The notes beneath the pieces were generated by a model. It ran no database searches. It saw only the letters and a program-made list of their open reading frames with translations, and was not told the DNA's origin. From a bacterium (GTDB lineage: Bacteria; Zixibacteria; MSB-5A5; GN15; FEB-12): a stretch of 64,000 nucleotides of DNA. Within the stretch, counting starts at the first letter, position 1. Each line of letters opens with the position of its first letter. Of this stretch, positions 33,639 to 41,099 are shown one piece after another. The stretch spans positions 558,001 through 622,000 of the forward strand of contig JADJGQ010000001.1 of the NCBI GenBank assembly GCA_016708025.1, given 5' to 3'. Position numbers and translations under genes: made by a program.

Positions 33639-34799
33639 ATGGACTTCAATTTTTCCGAAGAACAGAACTACGTTCGCGATGTCGCTCGGCGCTTTGCCGA
33701 CGAAAAGCTCTTCCCGCGCGCCGGTGAATTTGACCACACCGAAAAGCTTGACCGGGCGTTAGTTAAGGAGATGGCTGACCTCGGATTGATGGGGGTAAAG
33801 GTCCCTGAGGAATATGGCGGGGCCGGATTGGACAACCTTGCCTATACAATATCAATCGAAGAACTTGCCCGTGGGTGCGCCTCGCACGCTCTTGTCGCGG
33901 CGGTGCATGGGTCACTGTTTGCCATGCCAATACTTGAGGCGGGCACGGAAGAACAAAAGAAGAAGTATCTCCCGCCTGTCTGTGCAGGGGAGAAGTTTGC
34001 GGCCTATTCGCTATCTGAGTCCGGGGCCGGTTCGGATGCGGCATCGCTGACGCTTCAGGCGACCGACGATGGTGACTCGTATGTCCTGAACGGTACCAAG
34101 CTGTGGGTGACGCACGGATCGATCGCTGATTTCGTGATCGTTTTTGCCACTGTCGATAAATCGCTGAAAACCAAAGGGATAGCCGCGTTTGTTGTCGAGG
34201 CCGACAAGCAGGGGTTTGCTGTGGGAAAAAACGAAGTCAAAATGGGATACAAGGCCTCGCCAACTGCGGAGCTGATCTTCACGGACTATCGGGTGCCCAA
34301 GGCAAATCGGATCGGCGATGTCGGGCGTGGGTTCAACATTGCCATGGAGACGCTCAATCATGGGCGTATTTCGGTTGGTGCGCAGTCGGTTGGGATGGCC
34401 CAGCGGGCGTTTGAGATCGCCGCACGATACGCGCAGGAACGGAAGCAATTCGGAAAGCCGCTCGCCGATTTCCAGGGGATCCAGTTCAAATTGGCCGAAA
34501 TGCAGGCCAAACTGCATGCTGCACGACTGGTGACCTACGAAGCGGCATGGAAGAAAGACTCTGGCCTGCCGGTGGCAAAAGATGCCGCCATTGCCAAGAT
34601 GTACGCCTCGGAAGTAGGGACTGAGATAGCCCACCAGGCGATCCAGATCCTCGGCGGTTATGGATACACCCACGAGTACAATGTTGAGCGGATCTATCGC
34701 GACGTACGTCTCTGCGAGATTTTCGAAGGGACCAATGAGGTGCAACGGATCGTGATCGCCCGTGAAGTGTTAAAAGAGTACGCAGCGACGATCTCATAA
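33639..34799 (+). CDS. Acyl-CoA dehydrogenase (butyryl-CoA type)
   Basis: 386 aa flavoprotein, normal family length. ATG 33639 has CAGGA upstream. It oxidises short or medium acyl-CoA to the 2-enoyl-CoA and passes electrons to ETF. Motifs: GLMGVKVPEEYGGAGLDN, the YSLSESGAGSDA and VTHGSIADF flavin region, LNHGRISVGAQ, and catalytic base Glu363 in EIFEGTNEVQR. The residues around the base match short-chain and butyryl-CoA dehydrogenases. etfAB are not in the window. The cupin gene follows after 12 bases. Confidence 0.92.
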   Translation: MDFNFSEEQNYVRDVARRFADEKLFPRAGEFDHTEKLDRALVKEMADLGLMGVKVPEEYGGAGLDNLAYTISIEELARGCASHALVAAVHGSLFAMPILEAGTEEQKKKYLPPVCAGEKFAAYSLSESGAGSDAASLTLQATDDGDSYVLNGTKLWVTHGSIADFVIVFATVDKSLKTKGIAAFVVEADKQGFAVGKNEVKMGYKASPTAELIFTDYRVPKANRIGDVGRGFNIAMETLNHGRISVGAQSVGMAQRAFEIAARYAQERKQFGKPLADFQGIQFKLAEMQAKLHAARLVTYEAAWKKDSGLPVAKDAAIAKMYASEVGTEIAHQAIQILGGYGYTHEYNVERIYRDVRLCEIFEGTNEVQRIVIAREVLKEYAATIS

Positions 34800-34811
34800 G
34801 AGGAGCAAACC

Positions 34812-35180
34812 GTGCTCGCCAAAGTCAGTATCGCCGAAAAACTGGCATCGTTCGACGAACTCTGGTCGCCCAAAGTGATCGGGGAGTTAAATGGGCAATT
34901 GGTCAAAGTGGTCAAATTCGAAGGAGAGTATGTTTGGCACTTTCATGCGAACGAGGACGAGCTTTTCCTGGTGATCGAAGGAGAGATGGAGATACACCTC
35001 AGGGATGGGGTAGTCACGCTCAAACCGGGTGAGTATTGCATTGTCCCGAAGGGGATCGAGCATAAGCCAGCCGCGAAAAAGCTCTGCAAGGTGCTGCTTT
35101 TCGAGCCGGCGGCGACTCGAAATACCGGGAATGTGGACCACCAGTATACGATCGAGCCTGAAGATCTGGAGAAGATATAG
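34812..35180 (+). CDS. Cupin-domain protein
   Basis: 122 aa from GTG 34812 with AGAGGAG upstream. A single beta-barrel cupin with the metal set WHFHANEDELF (two His and a Glu) and the second-motif His in GIEHKPAA, plus LVIEGEMEIHL and LKPGEYCIVPKG. Such proteins are small isomerases, dioxygenases or sensors; none can be chosen here. It follows the acyl-CoA dehydrogenase closely and may be cotranscribed. Confidence 0.85.
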   Translation: MLAKVSIAEKLASFDELWSPKVIGELNGQLVKVVKFEGEYVWHFHANEDELFLVIEGEMEIHLRDGVVTLKPGEYCIVPKGIEHKPAAKKLCKVLLFEPAATRNTGNVDHQYTIEPEDLEKI

Positions 35181-35211
35181 CCTCGATAGGTTTTCGATCG
35201 TTTGCTCAGAA

Positions 35212-35240
35212 CGAAGTTGGCGACTATCTTTCGCGTCTGG
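35212..35240 (+). promoter_or_regulatory. Putative promoter for the GNAT gene
   Basis: TTGCTC, 17-base spacer, TATCTT, ending 29 bases before ATG 35270. Weak -35; the -10 is of the TAnnTT type. Confidence 0.3.
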
Positions 35241-35269
35241 AATCCCTCTGTCACGGTGAACCGAACTTT

Positions 35270-35728
35270 ATGCAAACAAGCACTATAGAAATCCTCGAAT
35301 TCAAGCCGAAATACGCGCGGCATTTTCAGGAGATCAATCAGTCCTGGCTGGAAGAGTTTTTCACAGTTGAACCATATGACCGGATAGTACTTGATGACCC
35401 CCTTGGTGAGATCATTGCACGCGGTGGCGCCATTCTGTTTGCTTCGATTGAAGGAGAGATAGTAGGGACCTGTGCCCTGATCAAGCATACCGATACCAAG
35501 TACGAACTGGCCAAGATGGGAGTGGTGCGGTCACACCGTGGCAAGGGGATCGGCAGGAAGCTGGCCCTGGCCGCGATCGCAAAGGCAAAAAAGCTCGGAG
35601 CTGCTTCACTCGTTCTGGCGACCAGCCCAAACCTCGAGGCGGCCAACGCACTCTACCACAGTATGGGGTTCCAGGAAGTTGGCCTGGAGGAGATCGGTCC
35701 TCTGCCATACAAAGAAAATCAATCGTGA
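35270..35728 (+). CDS. GNAT-family N-acetyltransferase
   Basis: 152 aa. The acetyl-CoA pyrophosphate loop is VRSHRGKGIGRKLALAAI, after AKMGVVR, with the usual closing LYHSMGFQEVG. N-terminal part: YARHFQEINQSWLEEFF. It moves an acetyl group from acetyl-CoA to an unknown amine. No strong ribosome-binding site precedes ATG 35270. The DUF4342 gene follows after 15 bases. Confidence 0.88.
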   Translation: MQTSTIEILEFKPKYARHFQEINQSWLEEFFTVEPYDRIVLDDPLGEIIARGGAILFASIEGEIVGTCALIKHTDTKYELAKMGVVRSHRGKGIGRKLALAAIAKAKKLGAASLVLATSPNLEAANALYHSMGFQEVGLEEIGPLPYKENQS

Positions 35729-35743
35729 TGCGATTGAGATTGG

Positions 35744-36007
35744 ATGATTAAGATGAACGAAGAAAAGACATTCACCGAAGAGATCAAGGTCAGCGGCGAA
35801 CAACTGGTCGACACCGTTAAGAAGTTGATCCATGAAGCCAATGTCCGGCGCGTGATCATCAAAAACGAAGAAGGGAAGACGCTGATCGAGATGCCGGTAT
35901 CCATCGCGGGTGTCGGAGTGATCCTTGCCCCGATCGTGGCGGCCGTCGGAGCGATCGCGGCAGTGGTCACCAACTGTACGATCGTCGTGGTCAAGGAAAA
36001 GGAATAG
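35744..36007 (+). CDS. DUF4342 family protein
   Basis: 87 aa. EEIKVSGEQLVDTVKKLIHEANVRRVIIKNEEGKTLIEMP (in parts IKVSGEQLVDTVKKLI and VRRVIIKNEEGKTLIE) followed by a hydrophobic Ala/Val/Ile-rich stretch matches the family I know as DUF4342, which has no assigned function. The N-terminal half is helical and charged, and the C-terminal half looks like one membrane-associated segment. An in-frame ATG at 35753 is an alternative start. Confidence 0.78.
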   Translation: MIKMNEEKTFTEEIKVSGEQLVDTVKKLIHEANVRRVIIKNEEGKTLIEMPVSIAGVGVILAPIVAAVGAIAAVVTNCTIVVVKEKE

Positions 36008-36009
36008 AG

Positions 36010-38310
36010 TTAGGACTGTGGCCGACGTCGGATACCAAAACTTTCAAGGAGTGTTTGCGCGTGGGGATCTGACGCGGCTTCATTGAAGGTCGGCAATAAA
36101 ATAAAGAGCAGTTCGACATCCCGGGTCTCGCGCGCTCGTTCAAGCCATGAATAGGCTCTGTCGCGGTCTCCGAAGTAATAGTGCAAGAGATATATGTAAG
36201 AGGGCGGGAGATACTCCGTCATTGCGGCAGCCTCGAGTTTATCGATAACTTCCCTGGCCGATGCAGTATCGCCAGTTCGTCCGGCGATAAAGGCATCGAC
36301 CATCAGCGGATAGGAACTTCGGCCAGCCAGTTCACGCGCTCGCTGATTATGCAGGCGGGCAGCTTCAATCCGTCCCAACTCCAGCAAATTCAACGCATAC
36401 CAGCTGTACAGATTATAGTTTTGAGAACCAAGGTCAATGGCGCGCAGGTAGTTTTCGTTGCTCCGTTTCAGGTCTCCCATCACCGCGAACATATATCCAA
36501 ACATAGTAGGATGGATGTGAGAGAGCGGGTCAAGGTCGATGGCCGTTTCGAAATTCCGTCTTGCTTCCTCGTACCGTGCCTGGAACGTCAGCATCTCAGC
36601 ATACCACTGGTAAGTAGTGCTGTAGCCGCTGTTCAACTGAATGGCGCGCAGAAATTCCGCTTCACCTCGTTTCCAATCGAAGTGGAAGAAGACCAGCAGG
36701 CCCGCATACGCCGTGTGTGCTTCAGCGAGGGAATCATCCAGTTCAAGAGCTTTGAGCGCCGCCTGACGGGCGGCAGGAACCGCAACCTTGGGATCAAGAA
36801 AATCGTACGCCCCCAGCATAAAGTAGGCGTCTGATAATCCAACATATGCCAGCGCATAGACGGGGTCGAGATCGAGGGCCTTACGGAAATATTCCAGAGA
36901 TTTGATAACTGACTGGCGATCGCGTGCGTTCCAGTGGAACCGACCCTGGAGATAATAGTGGTAAGCCTCAACATTGGCAGAATGGCGACGCGCCGGTTCC
37001 TTCACTGTCTCGGACGTCGTTTTACCAAGCAAACGGTCCTTGAGCGTTTCGACAATCGCTTGGGCGATCTCGTCCTGAACGGCAAAGATATCCTCGGCGG
37101 CCCGGTCGTATTTTCCGGCCCAGAGATTAAACCCATCAGCAACACTTATCAATTTGGCGGTGACGCGCAAGCGTCCCTCTACTTTGCGAAGCGAACCCTC
37201 GAGCAATGTTCCCACATTGAGTTGTGCTCCGATTCGCCGGATATCCTGGCCCTTCCCTTTGAATTGGAACGATGAGGTTCGCGAGACTACTCGAAGGCCG
37301 TCAATATGGCTGAGAGAACTGATGATCTCCTCAGTGATCCCGTCGCAGAAGTACTCCTGGTCTCGGGATGAAGACAGGTCCTCAAATGGCAGGACGGCGA
37401 TCGATGGTGCCTGTTGACCGCTTTCAACTGGCGCGGCGGCAGCTGCATTTCTTGACGAAGAACCTTGCTTCAGGTCGGCGATAACGGCATTCACTGATTG
37501 GTAGCGAAGGGTGGGAGATTTGGAAAGCATTTGCTCAACCACCAAAGAGAGCGTGACGGGCACATCAGATCGCAATTCGGGCAGTGGCACAGGTTGGTGA
37601 TGCAACAGGGAGTAAAGGGTGGCGGCATCATCGTCACGGCGGAACGGGTTTTTGCCTGCCAACAGTTCATACGCGACCACGCCCAGAGCGAAAATGTCGG
37701 AGCGTACATCCGCTGTCGCGCCTTCGATTTGCTCGGGAGACATGTAGCCGATCGTACCGACTCGAGCACCGTCAACAGTTAGCCTATCAGAAGAGGCTAT
37801 TGAAGCGAGCCCGAAGTCGACCAGTTTCACGCGCCCTTGTTTGCTCAAAAGAATATTCGAAGGCTTGATATCGCGATGTATCACCCCTTTGTCATGCGCC
37901 TCCGCTATCCCTTCACATATCTGCAAGAGGATCTGTCCGGCCTCTTCTGTCGAGAATTGGGTTGAGCGGAGTAGTTCCGAGAGGGGGGAGCCATCAACAT
38001 GCTCGAGGGCGATAAATAGCCGACCGTCAGATTCTCCAACCTCGTACACGGTCATGATATTGGGGTGATTCAGCATTGCGGCGGCCTGTGCCTCACGGAG
38101 TAACCGTGCTTTCAGATCAGCCTGAGTAGAGAAAGCCAGAGGAAGCAGTTTGAGTGCGACTTTGCGTCCCAACTTGGTGTCGTCGGCCAGATAGACCTCG
38201 CCCATCCCACCCGCACCGAGCAGTCGCTCGATCCGGTAGTGGTTGACAATGGCGCCGCTGGCTTGCATAGGCACCGATCTGGTCTTATCCTGTTCGAAAC
38301 CGTCGCTCAC
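36010..38310 (-). CDS. Ser/Thr protein kinase with TolB/FlgO-like and TPR domains
   Basis: 766 aa from GTG 38310 (AGGA upstream). The kinase domain (about 25-285) has LLGAGGMGEVYLA, Lys54, the catalytic HRDIKPSN (Asp147) and DFG (165-167). A middle domain (about 300-435, IAVLPFEDLSSSRDQEYFCDGITEE) is the FlgO/TolB-like module found in adenylate cyclase and kinase fusions. The C-terminal half is a TPR array (for example ALDLDPVYALAYVGLSDAYF). No membrane helix is seen, so it should be cytosolic. Targets are unknown; it is convergent with the DUF4342 gene and next to acs, whose 3' end faces its start. Confidence 0.93.
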   Translation of the reverse strand: MSDGFEQDKTRSVPMQASGAIVNHYRIERLLGAGGMGEVYLADDTKLGRKVALKLLPLAFSTQADLKARLLREAQAAAMLNHPNIMTVYEVGESDGRLFIALEHVDGSPLSELLRSTQFSTEEAGQILLQICEGIAEAHDKGVIHRDIKPSNILLSKQGRVKLVDFGLASIASSDRLTVDGARVGTIGYMSPEQIEGATADVRSDIFALGVVAYELLAGKNPFRRDDDAATLYSLLHHQPVPLPELRSDVPVTLSLVVEQMLSKSPTLRYQSVNAVIADLKQGSSSRNAAAAAPVESGQQAPSIAVLPFEDLSSSRDQEYFCDGITEEIISSLSHIDGLRVVSRTSSFQFKGKGQDIRRIGAQLNVGTLLEGSLRKVEGRLRVTAKLISVADGFNLWAGKYDRAAEDIFAVQDEIAQAIVETLKDRLLGKTTSETVKEPARRHSANVEAYHYYLQGRFHWNARDRQSVIKSLEYFRKALDLDPVYALAYVGLSDAYFMLGAYDFLDPKVAVPAARQAALKALELDDSLAEAHTAYAGLLVFFHFDWKRGEAEFLRAIQLNSGYSTTYQWYAEMLTFQARYEEARRNFETAIDLDPLSHIHPTMFGYMFAVMGDLKRSNENYLRAIDLGSQNYNLYSWYALNLLELGRIEAARLHNQRARELAGRSSYPLMVDAFIAGRTGDTASAREVIDKLEAAAMTEYLPPSYIYLLHYYFGDRDRAYSWLERARETRDVELLFILLPTFNEAASDPHAQTLLESFGIRRRPQS

Positions 38311-38451
38311 CCGAGATCCTCTTTTACAATGCCGGTCAGGTTAAACATAGACGAAAATAGGTCATCTTGAATGTCTACGCAAGACTGCACATGAATTAGG
38401 GGCAAGTCCATGCTGAACCTGCCCCTTGAGCAAAAGTTGCTGCTGCCCGCC

Positions 38452-40431
38452 TTAATCTTCTTCGTAGTGGCGCTTGATCTTCTTCATGACATCGGGGTCA
38501 GAAAGTGTAGTCGTGTCGCCCATCACTTTCCCTTGTGCAACATCGCGCAACAGCCGACGCATGATCTTCCCCGAACGGGTCTTGGGAAGGTCCGCGGTGA
38601 AAATGATCTTTTCCGGCTTAGCCAACGCGCCGATTTTGCGTACGACATGGTCCTTGAGCTGACCAAGCAGCCGTTCATCCTGGTTCATCCCCGAGCGCAA
38701 GGTTACGAAGGCAACCAGACATTCTCCCTTGAGTTCGTGCGGAATACCAACCACAGCGGACTCAGCGACCATCTGGTGTTCCACCAGCGCGGATTCAACT
38801 TCCATGGTGGAAATGCGGTGTCCGGCCGTGTTAATGACATCATCGACGCGCCCGAGTATCCAATAGTATTTGTCTTTGTCCACCTTGGAACCATCGCCGG
38901 GGAAATAGATGCCAGGCCATTTCGACCAGTAGGTATCAATCATCCTCTGACGGTCTCCCCAGATGCCGCGAAGCATGCCGGGCCAGGGGTGCGTGATCGC
39001 AAGGTATCCGCCACCCTCTTTTACTTCTTTGCCGCTCTCGTCCAGAATAGCGGCGGAAATACCGGGGAACGGACGCGTGGCCGAGCCCGGCTTGGTGGTG
39101 GTGACCCCCGGCAAGGGAGTGATCATGATATGGCCGGTCTCCGTCTGCCACCAAGTGTCGACTATTGGGCACCGTCCACGGCCGATGACATCGTTGTACC
39201 AGATCCAAGCTTCGGGATTGATCGGTTCTCCGACTGAACCAAGCAGACGGAGTGAGGTCAGATCGTGCTTATCCGGCCACTGGCGTCCCCATTTCATGAA
39301 GGCGCGGATAGCTGTTGGTGCCGTGTAGAAGACCGAAACCGCGTTATCTTCGACGATCTGCCAGAAGCGATCCTGATCCGGCCAATCGGGAGCCCCTTCA
39401 TAGATAACCTGAGTGGCTCCATTGGAGAGCGGGCCATAAACCACGTAGCTGTGTCCGGTAACCCAGCCGACATCGGCGGTACACCAAAAGACATCAGTAT
39501 CTTTCAAATCAAAAACCAGCTTGGTGGTGGCGTGGACACCGGTCATGTAGCCGCCGCAAGTGTGCATGATCCCTTTTGGTTTGCCGGTGGTACCCGAAGT
39601 GTAGAGGATAAAAAGCGGATCCTCGGCATCCATATATTCCGGCTCGCACCATGGGTCCGCATCCTGCATATGGCGGTGGTACCAGTGATCACGACCTTCC
39701 TTAACACGCAGGAGGAACTCCCCGCGCTTGACGATGATCACGTTTTCTATCGACGGGCAATCCATCAGGGCGACATCGGCATCATGCTTGAGCGGGATGA
39801 TCTGACCACGGCGATAGCCGCCGTCAGCAGTGATCAAGAGTTTCGCCTCAGCATCGTTGATACGGTCGCGCAACGATTCAGGAGAGAATCCGCCAAAAAC
39901 AACTGAGTGAATGGCGCCAATCCTGGCACAAGCGAGGACGGAGATGATCAGTTCAGGGATCATGGGGAGATAGATTGCGACTCGATCTCCTTTGACGACT
40001 CCGAACTTCTTCAGCACATTGGCGAACTTGTTCACCTGGCGGAAAAGATCATAATAGGTCAGGACTCGCCGGTCACCCGGCTCTCCTTCCCAGATCAAGG
40101 CTGCCTTATTTCTGCGGGTGGTTCCATTAACCAAGACATGACGGTCCAGGCATGATTCGGTGACATTTAGTTTTCCGCCAACAAACCATTTGGCATCTGG
40201 TGCCTTGAATTCCAGCCCTTTGGTCCATTTCTTTTTCCAGACCAGATCCTCGGCCATCTGTTCCCAGAATTTGACCGGATCGGCTTCCGCCTGCTTGTAG
40301 ATCGCCGCGCTGCCGGCGTTGGCCTGCTTGGTGAATGCCGCAGACGGTTTGAAGAGGCGGGATTCATGCAGCAGCGAATCGATCGGAGTTTTCGAGACTG
40401 CCTGGCGCGAGGCGGTTTTTTTAGTCGCCAT
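38452..40431 (-). CDS. acs: Acetyl-CoA synthetase (AMP-forming)
   Basis: 659 aa, normal length. It activates acetate with ATP and CoA. Motifs: the adenylation loop LYTSGTTGKPKG, WWQTETGHIM, YFPGDGSKVDKD, and the regulatory Lys in RTRSGKIMRRLLR that is acetylated in known homologues. The first 20 residues are a Lys/Ala/Ser-rich extension much like the one on PPDK. A promoter-like sequence lies upstream. Together with the ADP-forming enzyme at 10.6 kb this gives two routes between acetate and acetyl-CoA; the AMP-forming one normally runs toward acetyl-CoA. Confidence 0.96.
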   Translation of the reverse strand: MATKKTASRQAVSKTPIDSLLHESRLFKPSAAFTKQANAGSAAIYKQAEADPVKFWEQMAEDLVWKKKWTKGLEFKAPDAKWFVGGKLNVTESCLDRHVLVNGTTRRNKAALIWEGEPGDRRVLTYYDLFRQVNKFANVLKKFGVVKGDRVAIYLPMIPELIISVLACARIGAIHSVVFGGFSPESLRDRINDAEAKLLITADGGYRRGQIIPLKHDADVALMDCPSIENVIIVKRGEFLLRVKEGRDHWYHRHMQDADPWCEPEYMDAEDPLFILYTSGTTGKPKGIMHTCGGYMTGVHATTKLVFDLKDTDVFWCTADVGWVTGHSYVVYGPLSNGATQVIYEGAPDWPDQDRFWQIVEDNAVSVFYTAPTAIRAFMKWGRQWPDKHDLTSLRLLGSVGEPINPEAWIWYNDVIGRGRCPIVDTWWQTETGHIMITPLPGVTTTKPGSATRPFPGISAAILDESGKEVKEGGGYLAITHPWPGMLRGIWGDRQRMIDTYWSKWPGIYFPGDGSKVDKDKYYWILGRVDDVINTAGHRISTMEVESALVEHQMVAESAVVGIPHELKGECLVAFVTLRSGMNQDERLLGQLKDHVVRKIGALAKPEKIIFTADLPKTRSGKIMRRLLRDVAQGKVMGDTTTLSDPDVMKKIKRHYEED

Positions 40432-40477
40432 GAACGGGACTCCTTCGGGTGAGAGAGAATGGACCGGCTATCAGGAC

Positions 40478-40507
40478 AATATTCGCTTACGGTGTCTATT
40501 TTGTCAA
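40478..40507 (-). promoter_or_regulatory. Putative acs promoter
   Basis: On the minus strand TTGACA, 18-base spacer, AATATT, ending 47 bases before the acs ATG. Confidence 0.45.
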
Positions 40508-40821
40508 GTATCGCTGAGGATCGAGAAGAAACTAACCAAACATAGGGTGATGGAACTGGCGCAGGTTCTGCCCTTTTTTATCACCAATGCTTTAGTTAAA
40601 GGGATCAAGTAATTGGCTGCGCAAGTCCATGATTGACCGATTTAAGGTGATCCGAAAATGGGGCGGGAAAGGGAGTCCCGCCGGACGGAGAATCTGGATA
40701 ACTTTGGCCGTTAGGTAAGGCATGTCACAATATGTCACGTGGTTTGCATAGTCAGGGGGCACTTGGGGGCGTCCCGATCCGGGAGTACCATGTAAGGCAG
40801 CGAATTACAATCAGTTACCAG

Positions 40822-40838
40822 TTGGCCCGATTCTTGCA
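40822..40838 (+). promoter_or_regulatory. Sigma-54-like promoter of the giant secreted protein gene
   Basis: TTGGCCCGATTCTTGCA: GG and GC are exactly ten bases apart, and only one position (C for A in TGGCAC) departs from the -24/-12 consensus. The two ATGTCAC repeats about 90 bases upstream could be an activator site (inference). Confidence 0.5.
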
Positions 40839-40866
40839 GCGTAGGGGGCAGAAGAGGATTGGCCTA

Positions 40867-40894
40867 TTGACAATTTGGGCAAAGGACGTATCTT
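40867..40894 (+). promoter_or_regulatory. Alternative sigma-70-like promoter of the giant gene
   Basis: TTGACA, 16-base spacer, TATCTT followed by G. It lies downstream of the sigma-54-like site, so the gene may have two promoters, or one of the two is spurious. Confidence 0.45.
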
Positions 40895-41044
40895 GCGATG
40901 GTTACTAACAGCAACATAGTTACTACCTTTGTCTACTGCCCTTTGGCCCTTTCGGGCTTGATGGTAGCTGGGAAGTTAATACAATATTCAGCGTCAAAAG
41001 GGGGGGTGGTATGTTCATCAGTCCCCACTTTCGCGAACCTGAAG

Positions 41045-41086
41045 TCGCAAGCGTAACAGCACTCTACTGCTTGCGATTGCATTTTT
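41045..41086 (+). terminator. Terminator-like hairpin directly ahead of the giant gene
   Basis: A perfect eight-base stem (TCGCAAGC with GCTTGCGA), 16-base loop, then TTGCATTTTT. The ribosome-binding site GGAGGA starts five bases later. Its position inside the leader suggests attenuation rather than ordinary termination. Confidence 0.5.
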
Positions 41087-41099
41087 GTCTGGAGGAAAG

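Larger units (their letters stand above)
40508..41099 (+). other. Intergenic and leader region of the giant repeat-protein gene
   Basis: About 590 bases without a gene. Contents in order: a small hairpin (GGCGGGA with TCCCGCC, 40662-40682); two near copies of ATGTCAC around 40724-40739; a sigma-54-like site (40822-40838); a sigma-70-like site (40867-40894); a run of seven G near 41000; and a terminator-like hairpin (41045-41086) ending 13 bases before the start codon. The leader downstream of either promoter is about 200-250 bases. Confidence 0.6.

Noticed and set aside
38398..38426. AGGGGCA/TGCCCCT hairpin between the kinase and acs as an acs terminator
   Set aside because: The 15-base loop is large and no T run follows on the minus strand; possible but unsupported.
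40900..41000. c-di-GMP-I (GEMM) riboswitch in the leader of the giant gene, suggested by GATGGTAGCTGGG near 40960
   Set aside because: The conserved 5' half with GGGCAAACC/CGCAAAGCC in the right order and the pairing partner of the GGTA stem are missing.
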